From the NCBI GenBank assembly GCA_019638455.1, contig JAHBTU010000001.1, forward strand, positions 883,501-947,500: DNA of 64,000 nucleotides. The letters are read 5' to 3'. This stretch comes from Saprospiraceae bacterium. Its GTDB lineage: Bacteria; Bacteroidota; Bacteroidia; Chitinophagales; Saprospiraceae. This document shows positions 18,319 through 27,380 of this stretch, piece after piece. Every line of letters starts with the position of its first letter. The stretch's first letter is position 1. The position numbers were made by a program, and so were the translations under genes. The notes under the pieces were generated by a model, which did no database searches, was not told where the DNA came from, and was given only the letters and a program-made list of their open reading frames with translations.

Positions 18319-19258
18319 ATTCAGGTTTCGCTTGTGGTGCCTTCCAAGATTTCAGTATTCGCGCAAGTCCTTCTTCCAATGGCAGCAAATCTCTCTTTAT
18401 TATGCTTCTCATTTTGGAAATATCAGGTTGTCTTCGTGTCATGTCGCCTTCTTTCAACGGTGGGAGATAAACGATTTTCGATGTTGAGTTTGTGACTCGA
18501 ACAATCATGTCAGCAAGCTCCGCAATCGAGTATTGATGGTCGTTGCCAACATTTACGACCTCGTTTATACAAAGATTTTCCTCCAATATCTTTCTCGTAA
18601 ATTCCACATTATCTTCTATGTAACAAAAAGTGCGGGACTGGCTTCCATCACCATATATCGTGATGTCTTTATCTTCCAAAGCTGCCCTGATGAATTTGGA
18701 TATAACAAAGTCGTCGCTTTGTTTCTCTCCGTAGGTGTTGAAAAAGCGGAATATCGTGTAGTCCAAGCCAAACGCTTGATGATAGGCCCTACAAAAGGAT
18801 TCGCCTAAATTTTTGACAACGGCATAAGGCAGTCTTGAATTCAATGGAGTCGTCTCTTCGTGTTGCGGAGTGTTTACAGGCTCTCCATACACTTCTGAGG
18901 AAGATGAAAAAAACACTCGCTGTACTCCCGTTTCCCTGCTTAGTTCCAAGATGTTTTTAATGCCGTCTATGTCTTGAAGCACCATAATTGGATTGTCCAA
19001 TGTGCGCTGGACTCCCACTACGGCGGCATAATGAAAAACATAATCGAATTTAGTACGGAGCATGATTTTTTCCATCGCTCCGTATTCATTCACGTCTGCT
19101 TTTATGAACATCACGTTTTCTTTGTGGGGGATATTTTTTTCTTTTCCCGTCAGCAAGTTGTCAACCAGAACAATCTGGTTTGCACTGTTTTTCTGAAGTT
19201 CGTCGGCGAGGGAGCTGCCAATAAATCCTGCTCCTCCGGTGATGAGTATTCGTTTCAT
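18305..19258 (-). CDS. NAD-dependent sugar epimerase/dehydratase
   Basis: 317 residues of the extended short-chain dehydrogenase type. The Rossmann motif GGAGFIGSSLADEL lies at about 8-21, the serine motif FFSSSSEVYGEP in the middle, and the catalytic tyrosine/lysine pair in LPYAVVKNLGES. It resembles UDP-glucuronate 4-epimerase, UDP-xylose synthase and dTDP-glucose dehydratase relatives, but the exact reaction cannot be fixed from motifs. With the UDP-sugar dehydrogenase at 25924-27213 a uronic acid epimerase or decarboxylase is plausible (inference). Confidence 0.88.
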   Translation of the reverse strand: MKRILITGGAGFIGSSLADELQKNSANQIVLVDNLLTGKEKNIPHKENVMFIKADVNEYGAMEKIMLRTKFDYVFHYAAVVGVQRTLDNPIMVLQDIDGIKNILELSRETGVQRVFFSSSSEVYGEPVNTPQHEETTPLNSRLPYAVVKNLGESFCRAYHQAFGLDYTIFRFFNTYGEKQSDDFVISKFIRAALEDKDITIYGDGSQSRTFCYIEDNVEFTRKILEENLCINEVVNVGNDHQYSIAELADMIVRVTNSTSKIVYLPPLKEGDMTRRQPDISKMRSIIKRDLLPLEEGLARILKSWKAPQAKPEYELS

Positions 19259-19266
19259 GTCGTTGT

Positions 19267-20277
19267 TTACAAGAACAAATCAATGATGCTTTGAGCGCGA
19301 TGTAAGTAGGTGTTTTTGTCAATCGTGATCTGATAGCCAGATTTTCTAATCTCCAGACACCTTTTATCATTAGACAATGCACTTTCTATTTTCGTGCATA
19401 ATTCTTCCTCGTTGTTGAAGTAGAGCAAATGTTTGGAATCAATATATTCGTCTTCCCATTCTGGGCATTTGCTCGATAGTTGCAGCGATTTCGCTACACA
19501 GGCTTCGAAGAAACGCATATTCGCTGCCGGATAATTCGTGTCGTCTATGATGTTCATCGCAATGCGCGACTGGTTCATCAGTCTTGCAAACTCATTTCCA
19601 AACAAATGTCTGTTCACGATGTGTGGGTTCAAGCCGTTGGAGTTGCTTTTAGCCCATTCCGCGCCGTATATCCCTAATTTAAGGGCTGGGAAATTTTTTG
19701 AGACGGATTCAAGCGCCTTAATCCTTTCGGGACGCGGGTTGCCGATAAAAATCACATCGTGTTGAAAATGTTGGGGCAAGTCAAACCCGCCGTGCAAAGC
19801 TTCATCGGCAGCCAATGGCACCCAATGAACATTGGAAAATCCCATTTGCTTGAACACTGGAATAGCATCCCGACTATAAGAGGCCAAACCATCGTAAAGC
19901 GACGCAGCAGTTGCTACATGGGCGCTGATGTTGAACAAGGTGTCAGGCCACAACAAGATGATTTTTCCCTTGATGATTGATTTCAAAAATGCCAGTGCGT
20001 TGACATGAATGGGTGCGTTGCAAAACACTATAACCAAGTCGGGGTCTATGGACTTTACTTGAACAACAAATTCTCGCTGCATTTTCTTAATCCACGCATT
20101 GATGCCAATAAAGCTGTTTATGTATTGTCCAACTTTTCCCAACCGAACATATTTTTGCTGAGTGCCAATGGTATCAAACCAGTGTACTTCAAAGCCCAAA
20201 CGTTGGAATGCTCTCCTGTATGAGGCTTCCAAACAATAGTCATTTATTGATGAACCAGCAAAAACAACTTTTTTCAT
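19267..20277 (-). CDS. CgeB-like glycosyltransferase
   Basis: 336 residues with a GT-B layout similar to the CgeB/spore-maturation type group. The N-terminus KKVVFAGSSINDYCLEASYRR is followed by DLVIVFCNAPIHVN, HDVIFIGNPRPERIKAL and a C-terminal segment with YPAANMRFFEACVAKSLQL (the R-FEA motif of this group) and LLYFNNEEEL. Likely transfers a sugar in repeat-unit assembly. The start overlaps the Wzz-like stop by 4 bases. The family call is good; the reaction is unknown. Confidence 0.8.
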   Translation of the reverse strand: MKKVVFAGSSINDYCLEASYRRAFQRLGFEVHWFDTIGTQQKYVRLGKVGQYINSFIGINAWIKKMQREFVVQVKSIDPDLVIVFCNAPIHVNALAFLKSIIKGKIILLWPDTLFNISAHVATAASLYDGLASYSRDAIPVFKQMGFSNVHWVPLAADEALHGGFDLPQHFQHDVIFIGNPRPERIKALESVSKNFPALKLGIYGAEWAKSNSNGLNPHIVNRHLFGNEFARLMNQSRIAMNIIDDTNYPAANMRFFEACVAKSLQLSSKCPEWEDEYIDSKHLLYFNNEEELCTKIESALSNDKRCLEIRKSGYQITIDKNTYLHRAQSIIDLFL

Positions 20278-21383
20278 GAAGTCTCACTTTTTTCGTCGCG
20301 GCTTTTTATATCTACGTTCTTGAACATCTGCATGCCGACTATGTAAATGATAGCGATGAGTAGTCCAATGCCCAAGCCCAATGCCAGCGCCACTTTTTTT
20401 GATGCGTTGACGGGTTTTATCGGTGCCAATGGCCTGTCAATTTCCATAAAAACAGGCGTGGCGTTTTTCAGCAGGAAAGAAGCCGTTTCAAGGTTTTTGA
20501 TAGCCTCTGCGTACATGAGGTTGAGGATTTGTATATCGGTGCCAAGGCGCTTTTGCGGCACTTTGTCTTCTTTCAGAAGCAATCCCAATGTGCGGTCTTC
20601 GGTGCGGGCGAGCGTCGTTTCGGCGGTCGTCAATACTGCGCGGATGGAGTCGCGGCGGAGTTCGAGGTTGCGCACGGTCTGGCGCGACTGGGCGGTGCTC
20701 TGTTCTATGTAAAACTGGCTCAAATGACGGTAAAGCGATTCGACCAACGCGATGGAGAGGTCTTCTCTGCGAGCATACGCGGTGATGTTCAAAATGCTGG
20801 TTTGCTTGGAATAGCCAGCTTTGACAAATGCGGTTTTTTCGCCGACCATGTATTGATGCAGGTGTTTGAGTGCCTTGTTTTCCTTTCTGTCAAACTGCTC
20901 CACATTGCCATGCACGAATCGAAAATCTCGCAGCAACTTGTCGTCGCTCCATTTTCTGTGGAAATTATAGGTCTCGATGATGTGGTTGGCCAGATAATCG
21001 GATTTCTCTTGAATGGTTGCCGAGTCAAAAAGGGCGGCTTGCAGGATGTGGCGCGACTTAGCCAATTCGGTGATTTTGTCAAGATTGAGGTCTCCGCTGT
21101 TACCGCTCCCAAAGCCAAACTGGCCGAGCAAGTTCGCCACGCCGCTCAAGCCATTCTTCGAATCTTCGCGCACCATGAAAGTCAGTTGTGCGGGATACTT
21201 GGGAGGGGTCAGCAAGGCAATGAGCAGGAATGTGCCCGAAAAGAGAGAAACGGAGAGCAGCACAAGTTTCCACTGCGCCCGAAGCATTCTATACATGTCA
21301 ATAACCTTGGCGACCAAATCGCGCAGCGTCATTTCCTGTTCTTCCTCAGGGCTGTCTTGTCGCTTTGTTGTTTCCTCGTTCAT
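20274..21383 (-). CDS. Chain-length determinant (Wzz-type) inner-membrane protein
   Basis: 369 residues. One hydrophobic segment near residues 38-60 (VLLSVSLFSGTFLLIALL) is followed by a proline-rich TPPKYPAQLTFMV as in Wzz proteins. A long mainly helical periplasmic region follows, then a C-terminal transmembrane helix (LALGLGIGLLIAIIYIVG) preceded by the proline-rich DRPLAPIKPVNASKK. There is no tyrosine kinase domain. It would set polymer length together with the Wza-like exporter immediately upstream. Confidence 0.9.
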   Translation of the reverse strand: MNEETTKRQDSPEEEQEMTLRDLVAKVIDMYRMLRAQWKLVLLSVSLFSGTFLLIALLTPPKYPAQLTFMVREDSKNGLSGVANLLGQFGFGSGNSGDLNLDKITELAKSRHILQAALFDSATIQEKSDYLANHIIETYNFHRKWSDDKLLRDFRFVHGNVEQFDRKENKALKHLHQYMVGEKTAFVKAGYSKQTSILNITAYARREDLSIALVESLYRHLSQFYIEQSTAQSRQTVRNLELRRDSIRAVLTTAETTLARTEDRTLGLLLKEDKVPQKRLGTDIQILNLMYAEAIKNLETASFLLKNATPVFMEIDRPLAPIKPVNASKKVALALGLGIGLLIAIIYIVGMQMFKNVDIKSRDEKSETS

Positions 21384-21420
21384 GGATTATATGTGCGATG
21401 GACGTGGCTTTTCGCTGCCT

Positions 21421-24309
21421 CTAATTTCTCCGTATCGCCGCCACCGCCACCACCACCGTTGCCAACGTGGCTGCTGTGGAAAGTATCTGCGTGAAGGCCT
21501 TGTCCCAATCAAAGGGCTTTTTCTCTCCGGCGGCTTTTTTCTGCTTCACGGGTTTGCTGCCGACGGTGATGATGGAGCCGGGTGTCACTTTGGGATAACG
21601 TTTAAGTAAGAGGTGGTTGCGCGTGTGATTGATTTTGCCGTTGGGTTGTTCCACCGTCACGCGGGAGCGTTTGGCGCTTTGACCAAATCCCGCGGCGTAT
21701 TGGTGCACATACCAATCGGCGCGTTTGCGAGGGGTGTAAGCCGAATTTATCAAGCCATTGGCAATGAGTGGCGCGGAGATGATTTCGGCTGCTCTGGTAT
21801 TGATGGTGCGTATGCTCACGAGGTCTTCGCGTTTGGGGACGGTGATGATGTCGCCTTCTTTGAGGATATGATTGTGCAAAGAGCGTCGGTTGCGCAGGGC
21901 TTCGACAAGGTCGGTCACGACGTATCCCTTCTCTCCTTCTGTCCGATAGAGCGATGCGCCTTCCGCGAAAGCCTCCGAAGTGAGGCTGCCCGCGCGGAGT
22001 ATCACGTCGGAGAGGGTCTCGTTGTCGCCCAACAAGGCATAACGACCGGGATAGCGCACTTCGCCTTGCACCTCTACAAAACGTTGAAAATCAAATTCCG
22101 GCGCTGTGCGCACCACAATTTCGTCGTAAGGAAAAATAGCGAATCCGCCCGGCGTGACAAAATTGTTGTCCACTTGCAAAGTAGCCACAATGACGCGGGT
22201 GGGCTGATTGTCTCGAATTTGAACCCGAAAAACATCTACGCGATTTCGAGCCGCTTCGAGCTTAAGGCCGCCCGCCAGCAGTAGCGCCTCTCGCAAGCTC
22301 ATATTGTTGCCATAAACAAATTCCCCCGGCCTGCGCACAGCACCACTTACTTTGATGGTGGCGGTATCTGTAAATGTTGAGCGCGACATGACTTCCAAGC
22401 GGTCGAAGGGTTGCAACAAGATATTGGCAGGCGATTCGGGGGCATCGAATGCAGCGGCAATATCCACTTCCAAATACTCCAATTCTCTGACGCTGTTCAG
22501 GTTGCTTCGAGTTATCAGCCCCATGCCGTTCGCGTCGGGTCGCAAGCCCCCTGCGAGCAAGATGGCGCGCTGAAGCGTCAGGGAGGAATCTCGCGTGTAC
22601 GGGTAATTCACCACCGAATCGCGCACGGCGCCGACAATGCTTATGCTGCTCAAGTCGGTGTATCGCCCCTTTGAATAAATGGTGAGCACGTCTTTGGGTT
22701 GTAGCAGCAAGTCTTTATCCGTACCCGGAGCGGCAAGCACTTCTGCAAGGTCGAGTTGGAGCAGTTGGGTCGTGTTGTCGGTGTGCGTGCGCAACAGAAA
22801 GGCGGCGTCGGTGCGAGCCTCTGGGCGCAACACGCCTCTTTTCACCAAATCGCTCAGACGAACAGCTTCGGTCAGGGCATATTTCCCGGGCAACTCCACC
22901 GCACCTTCGATAGAAACCGTGTTTTCGATAGGGGAGGGGATGGCCCGAATCTCGACTATGTCGCCGTTGAGCAGCGCGAAATCCTGCTTTTTTTCCAAAA
23001 TCTCTTTCAAATTCACATCGAGCAACACTTGTCGGTCATTCACAAAACGTTGTACCTGAATCAGCTCACGGTAAGCATTAGCGTTCAGCCCGCCCGCAAA
23101 ATCGAGCAATTTGACCAATTGTTCCGCGCCTGCCAATTCGTAGCGGAACGGGCGCCGCACAGCCCCGCGAATGGAGACCACACGTTCCGCCACCGGGACG
23201 TGTATGATGTCGTTGTCTTCCAAAAAAAAGTCGAATTGAACGGCGGGGTTGTTCATGAACTCGTAGATATCGAGCCGTTTGGATTCGCGCCCGCGAATGA
23301 CTTTGATGTTGCGCACTGTGCCCAAATCGCTGGGGCCGCCAGCGGCGACCAGCGCGTTGAATGCCGTGTTAATCGCCGACATGGAAAAGCTCCCATAGTT
23401 GACGGTCTCTCCAAAGATGTTGACCGTGATGCTGCGGGCGGTGGTGAGGCTGACGGCGAATTGCTCAGGCGCAAACCGGTAAAACTGGGCGAAGCGGCTT
23501 CGCAACAATTCCCTTGCCTGCCCCAATCGCACACCCTTCAGGAAAATCTTGGGCATTCCGCTTGGCGCGATGTTGCCGTCCTTGCTTATTTCAAACTGGC
23601 TGTCGAATTGCGAGGCACCGAATATGCTAATGGTGATGATGTCGCCCGAGCTCAGCACATAGCTATCGGGTGGTTTCACCTCGTTGGTGGTGCGGAACAC
23701 CGAGAGGGATTTTTCGCGGAAAAGATGTTGGCCATACACCACCGCTGGGGGCAGGCTGTCGGTAGCCAACGCGGCAGACATTTCCTCCGCTATGGCCTCC
23801 TCGATGCTCACCCCTTGCTTCACTTTTTGCTGAATAGCCTCTGAGCGTTCGCGGGCGACGCGGGTTGCGCGGTCTTCGCTTGGCTTGGGCGATTCGGGCG
23901 GCTTGGTGCCAGCATCGGTAGTAGTAGGTTTTGTGGCAGGCGGTTGTTCTTTTTGGGTTTGAGATGCTTTTTCAGCCTCCAGTTCTTTTATGACTTCCTC
24001 AATGGTGTTCTGCAATTGTGGCAATTGTTCGGGTGTCACTTTGTCCATGTCAATGCCACGTTGGAGCAAACGGGCGCGCACCTCGTTCTCGTCAAGGCCT
24101 CGTCGCTGGATTTCTCGCTTGGCCTGCTCCTGCACGGCAGGCGAGGGTGCCGATGGGTTTTGCGCCGAAAGGCAGAGCGAAAATATCAAGAACAACAACA
24201 AGCTCATGCCGCGAAGCCGCTTGTTGCGAGAAGCATTATGAAAAAATTGGCCGATTTTATGGTAGAGTCGGGCAAAGGAAAAGGACATGCTGAATCGGTT
24301 TTGTAGCAT
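21421..24309 (-). CDS. Wza-like outer-membrane polysaccharide export protein, multi-SLBB
   Basis: 962 residues. A hydrophobic signal region (GMSLLLFLIFSLCLSAQ) ends near residue 50, followed by a charged, coiled, low-complexity stretch to about 150. The polysaccharide export domain is near SGDIITISIFGASQFDSQFE. After it come six SLBB-like units, recognised by G-V/E-V...P-G-Y/F...L..AGGL patterns (VSIRGAVRRPFRYEL, VSIEGAVELPGKYAL, ISIVGAVRDSVVNY, IKVSGAVRRPGEFVY, VEVQGEVRYPGRYAL and an earlier VNIFGETVNYGSF). The C-terminus has a hydrophobic stretch. It forms the outer-membrane/periplasmic channel. Much longer than E. coli Wza, as usual in Bacteroidota. An internal ATG at 24286-24288 is an alternative start. 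Confidence 0.93.
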   Translation of the reverse strand: MLQNRFSMSFSFARLYHKIGQFFHNASRNKRLRGMSLLLFLIFSLCLSAQNPSAPSPAVQEQAKREIQRRGLDENEVRARLLQRGIDMDKVTPEQLPQLQNTIEEVIKELEAEKASQTQKEQPPATKPTTTDAGTKPPESPKPSEDRATRVARERSEAIQQKVKQGVSIEEAIAEEMSAALATDSLPPAVVYGQHLFREKSLSVFRTTNEVKPPDSYVLSSGDIITISIFGASQFDSQFEISKDGNIAPSGMPKIFLKGVRLGQARELLRSRFAQFYRFAPEQFAVSLTTARSITVNIFGETVNYGSFSMSAINTAFNALVAAGGPSDLGTVRNIKVIRGRESKRLDIYEFMNNPAVQFDFFLEDNDIIHVPVAERVVSIRGAVRRPFRYELAGAEQLVKLLDFAGGLNANAYRELIQVQRFVNDRQVLLDVNLKEILEKKQDFALLNGDIVEIRAIPSPIENTVSIEGAVELPGKYALTEAVRLSDLVKRGVLRPEARTDAAFLLRTHTDNTTQLLQLDLAEVLAAPGTDKDLLLQPKDVLTIYSKGRYTDLSSISIVGAVRDSVVNYPYTRDSSLTLQRAILLAGGLRPDANGMGLITRSNLNSVRELEYLEVDIAAAFDAPESPANILLQPFDRLEVMSRSTFTDTATIKVSGAVRRPGEFVYGNNMSLREALLLAGGLKLEAARNRVDVFRVQIRDNQPTRVIVATLQVDNNFVTPGGFAIFPYDEIVVRTAPEFDFQRFVEVQGEVRYPGRYALLGDNETLSDVILRAGSLTSEAFAEGASLYRTEGEKGYVVTDLVEALRNRRSLHNHILKEGDIITVPKREDLVSIRTINTRAAEIISAPLIANGLINSAYTPRKRADWYVHQYAAGFGQSAKRSRVTVEQPNGKINHTRNHLLLKRYPKVTPGSIITVGSKPVKQKKAAGEKKPFDWDKAFTQILSTAATLATVVVAVAAIRRN

Positions 24310-24339
24310 AGCAGGGGGGATTATCGGTCGGGGGCAATT

Positions 24340-25488
24340 TTATGGTTTAAAAAAAGCCCGCACCGCGCCTGTGATTTTTTTCAAAATTTCCTCCGTCATT
24401 TCTGTGTGCATGGGCAGTGAGAACACAGAGTCGCATAGTTGTTCTGTCACGGGTAATGTTTGTCCGTCCCAATACTGCTTGAAAGCTTCTTGTTTGTAAA
24501 GCGGAACGGGGTAATAAATCATGCAAGGGATGCCTTGCCCGCTCAAAAACGTTTTTAGTTCATCGCGGGTTGCACTGGGGTTGGGTGTTTTGATTTGCAG
24601 GGTGTATTGGTGAAAAACGTGCGTGGAATGTGCGCTTCTTGTCGGGGTTATCAATTGAGGGATAGTTGAAAAAACAGTATCGTAGTAGTCGGCGGCGCGG
24701 CGGCGAGCATTGCAGTACTCATCCAGATATTTGAGTTTGACATCTAAAATGGCTGCCTGAATGGCATCCAGGCGGGAGTTCACGCCGATTTTGTCGTGAT
24801 AATACTGTTTGGATTGCCCGTGGTTGGCAATCATCCGTGCGGCATCGGCCAAGGCCGGGTCATTGGTCATCAACGCGCCGCCGTCGCCATAGCATCCGAG
24901 ATTTTTGGAGGGGAAAAACGAGGTGCAGCCGAAGTGGCCGATGGTTCCGGTTTTTTTAGTGTGTGTGTGACTCGAAGTCACCCCCTCACTGTTGTAGTCG
25001 GCCCCGATTGCTTGTGCGTTGTCCTCAATGACATAAAGGTTGTGCTTTTTGGCCAATGCCATAATCGGCTCCATGTCAACGCTTTGGCCAAAAAGATGCA
25101 CTGGGACGATTGCCTTGGTCCGCGGGGTGATGGCCGCTTCGATATGGTCGGCGCGGATATTGAAAGTGTCGGGGTCAACGTCGGTCATGACCGGGGTAAG
25201 CCCCAGCAGGCCGATGACCTCTGCAGTGGCGACGTAGGTGAAGGCTGGTACGATGACCTCGTCGCCGGGCTTCAGCCCCAATGCCATCATCGCTATCTGG
25301 AGCGCGTCCGTGCCGTTGGCGCAAGGGATGACGTGTGTCACGCCGAGGTATTTTTCCAAGTTTTCTTTAAAAGAGATGACTTTAGGCCCACCAATATATT
25401 GTGTGGACTCAATCACACCCAAAACCGCTTGGTCTATTTCTTCCTTGATGCGGTGATACTGGGTTTTGAGGTCAACCATTTGAATCAT
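24340..25488 (-). CDS. DegT/DnrJ/EryC1/StrS-family sugar aminotransferase
   Basis: 382 residues; a PLP enzyme that aminates a keto-sugar nucleotide. The N-terminal VDLKTQYHRIKEEIDQAV, the substrate segment ANGTDALQIAMMALGL, AFTYVATAEVIGLLG, ENNAQAIGADY-type (EDNAQAIGADYNS) and the PLP lysine in SFFPSKNLGCYGDGGALM are all visible. It lies 30 bp upstream of the Wza-like gene. The amino sugar made could be WecB/dehydrogenase-derived; the exact product is unknown. Confidence 0.94.
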   Translation of the reverse strand: MIQMVDLKTQYHRIKEEIDQAVLGVIESTQYIGGPKVISFKENLEKYLGVTHVIPCANGTDALQIAMMALGLKPGDEVIVPAFTYVATAEVIGLLGLTPVMTDVDPDTFNIRADHIEAAITPRTKAIVPVHLFGQSVDMEPIMALAKKHNLYVIEDNAQAIGADYNSEGVTSSHTHTKKTGTIGHFGCTSFFPSKNLGCYGDGGALMTNDPALADAARMIANHGQSKQYYHDKIGVNSRLDAIQAAILDVKLKYLDEYCNARRRAADYYDTVFSTIPQLITPTRSAHSTHVFHQYTLQIKTPNPSATRDELKTFLSGQGIPCMIYYPVPLYKQEAFKQYWDGQTLPVTEQLCDSVFSLPMHTEMTEEILKKITGAVRAFFKP

Positions 25489-25662
25489 AATGTGCTGATT
25501 TTTGAATGTGCTAATGTGCCAATGAGGGAATGTGCCAATGAGACGCTACTGATTTGCACATTTCCTCATTGGCACATTTGGAAACGGCTTCGCCTTTCAT
25601 AAGTTGCGGGGGGACTTATGGCACTTGATTGGCAAAAAATTGATTTACAAAGCATTATTGTT

Positions 25663-25745
25663 GGGTTCTGAGGTGTCATCCCGGAGGGTATGGAGGGGCG
25701 ACATCTCAAAAAAAAGGCCGGGATGCCACCTTTTTCGTTCCTCAA
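25663..25745. repeat. Dispersed repeat C, copy 2 (inverted)
   Basis: Inverse copy of 14104-14184, from GGGTTCTGAGGTGTCATCCC to TTTTTCGTTCCTCAA, with scattered differences. Together the two copies bracket the central polymerase-to-aminotransferase part of the cluster. Confidence 0.8.
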
Positions 25746-25759
25746 AAAGTTGGCACCTC

Positions 25760-25890
25760 GTGCACACTACTGGACATATTATTTTTGTGCTGCAAAGACA
25801 CAAAGGCACAAAATGCGGCAAATCAATGAGTGTTTTGCTTTGCGTCTTTGTGACTTCGTGGCAAATTTGAAAATGTCCAGTAGTGTGCAC
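25760..25890. repeat. Palindromic element D, 131 bp
   Basis: Perfect 18-nt terminal inverted repeats, GTGCACACTACTGGACAT at 25760-25777 and its complement at 25873-25890. Inside is a second imperfect palindrome of the cacaaagGcacaaa / tttgtgacttcgtgg type. The shape is that of a small non-autonomous palindromic element; no coding potential. Confidence 0.8.
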
Positions 25891-25923
25891 CTCGTATCTC
25901 ATCGGCCATCACTCATCGCTCAA

Positions 25924-27213
25924 TTAAAGTCGCCAATAGTGAATATCGGCATCCACCTTGTCGTATAGTGCCTTTAGGTCCATCAGGATGGGGTGGCTCT
26001 TAGTGATTGACTTGAAGTAGGCGCTGTCATACTGTTTGTATTCCTGATGTGCTACGGCTACGACAATGGCGTCATAGTCGTCAGAAATGTTGTCCACCAG
26101 CGTGAGCTTGTACTCGTGAGCCACCTCGTTGGGCGACGCATGCGGGTCTGCGACGTGCACGTTGATGGAGTAGTCCTGAAGTTCATGCACGAGAGCGGCC
26201 ACTTTGGAGTTGCGAATGTCAGCCACATCTTCTTTAAAAGTGATGCCGAGCACCAGCACTTTTGATTTGCCGGGGCTTTTGTCTTTTTGGATGAGCAGCT
26301 GAACGAGCTTTTTCGCTATCCAAGCGGGCATCCCGTCGTTGATGCGCCGTCCGCTGAGAATTACTTGGGGTTCGTAGCCGAGCTCCACGGATTTATGCAG
26401 CAAATAATAGGGGTCAACGCCGATGCAATGGCCGCCGACGAGACCCGGATACAGTTTGATGAAATTCCACTTGGTACTGGCTGCTTTGATGACTTCGTAA
26501 GTGTCTATGCCCATGCGGTCGAAAATCATCGCCAGCTCGTTCATCAAAGAGATGTTGAGGTCGCGCTGTGTGTTTTCGATGACCTTGGCGGCCTCTGCTA
26601 CTTTGATGCTGCTGGCTTTATACACACCAGCCTCTATGATGTGGCCGTATGTCTGAGCGATTTCCTCCAATGCCTCGTCGTCGGAGCCGCTCACTATTTT
26701 GAGTATTTTGGTCAATGGGCGCGATTTGTCGCCGGGATTGATGCGCTCTGGGGAATAGCCCAATTTGAAGTCGCGCCCCATTTTCAGGCCGGACACTTCT
26801 TCCAAGATAGGCAGGCAGTCTTCTTCCGTGCAGCCGGGATACACCGTGGACTCGTAGATGACGTAGTCGCCTTTCTTGAGGGCTTTGCCCACGCTGGCTG
26901 AGGCTTTCTTTAGTGGGTTGAGGTCGGGCACTTTGTGTTCGTCAATGTCCGTTGGCACGGCTATGACAAAAAAATGAGCCTTTCGGAGTACTTCTATCTC
27001 ATGGGTGAACGTGATGTCGGTGTTGTGAAATGCTTCCGGTTCGAGCTCTCTGGAGGGGTCTTCGCCCCGGCGCATCATTTCGATGCGGGCCTTGTTGATG
27101 TCGAAGCCGATGACGCGAAAGTGGCGGGCAAATTCCAAAGCGATGGGTAGGCCGACGTAGCCGAGACCAACTACTGCGATGGTTTTCTGTTTGTCTTTAA
27201 GTGCTTGATACAT
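25924..27213 (-). CDS. Nucleotide sugar 6-dehydrogenase (TviB/WbpA-like)
   Basis: 429 residues. Oxidises a UDP-hexose or UDP-N-acetylhexosamine at C6 to the uronic acid, using two NAD+. The NAD-binding motif VVGLGYVGLPIALEFA is at about 15-30, STVYPGCTEE and SPERINPGD follow, and the catalytic cysteine is in LVGGHCIGVDPYYL. The C-terminal ITFKEDVADIRNSK domain is intact. The sequence pattern is closer to the UDP-GlcNAc/GalNAc dehydrogenases of Vi and B-band clusters than to UDP-glucose dehydrogenases, but the substrate needs testing. It is probably an early gene of the polysaccharide operon. Confidence 0.93.
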   Translation of the reverse strand: MYQALKDKQKTIAVVGLGYVGLPIALEFARHFRVIGFDINKARIEMMRRGEDPSRELEPEAFHNTDITFTHEIEVLRKAHFFVIAVPTDIDEHKVPDLNPLKKASASVGKALKKGDYVIYESTVYPGCTEEDCLPILEEVSGLKMGRDFKLGYSPERINPGDKSRPLTKILKIVSGSDDEALEEIAQTYGHIIEAGVYKASSIKVAEAAKVIENTQRDLNISLMNELAMIFDRMGIDTYEVIKAASTKWNFIKLYPGLVGGHCIGVDPYYLLHKSVELGYEPQVILSGRRINDGMPAWIAKKLVQLLIQKDKSPGKSKVLVLGITFKEDVADIRNSKVAALVHELQDYSINVHVADPHASPNEVAHEYKLTLVDNISDDYDAIVVAVAHQEYKQYDSAYFKSITKSHPILMDLKALYDKVDADIHYWRL

Positions 27214-27322
27214 TTTGCTGAGGATGAAAATCTTGCATTCAGTGATTCAAAAGAAGGGGTGTGCTTAGAATAGGGTGAACTTCAAATTGCCGCAAATAAA
27301 CTGGGGCGATGTTCCGATAAAT

Positions 27323-27341
27323 GCCGGAACAGCGTTCCGGC
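27323..27341. repeat. Small 3-nt-loop palindrome
   Basis: GCCGGAAC / AGC / GTTCCGGC, perfect 8-nt arms, between the dehydrogenase and the regulator gene. Member of the set of short palindromes described in the findings. Confidence 0.6.
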
Positions 27342-27380
27342 GTACAAAAGCGACAATTTGAAGCGCTAGCCTTAAAATTT

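Larger units (their letters stand above)
25489..25923. other. 435-bp intergenic region filled with repeats
   Basis: No gene seen. It contains an inverted repeat with AATGTGCCAATGAGG arms (25513-25530 and 25561-25578), an inverted copy of repeat C (25663-25745) and palindromic element D (25760-25890). It separates the DegT gene from the UDP-sugar dehydrogenase and may end or attenuate a transcript. Confidence 0.75.

Noticed and set aside
20529..21494. 321-residue plus-strand frame over the Wzz-like gene
   Set aside because: Antisense shadow of a well-supported membrane protein gene; no domain.
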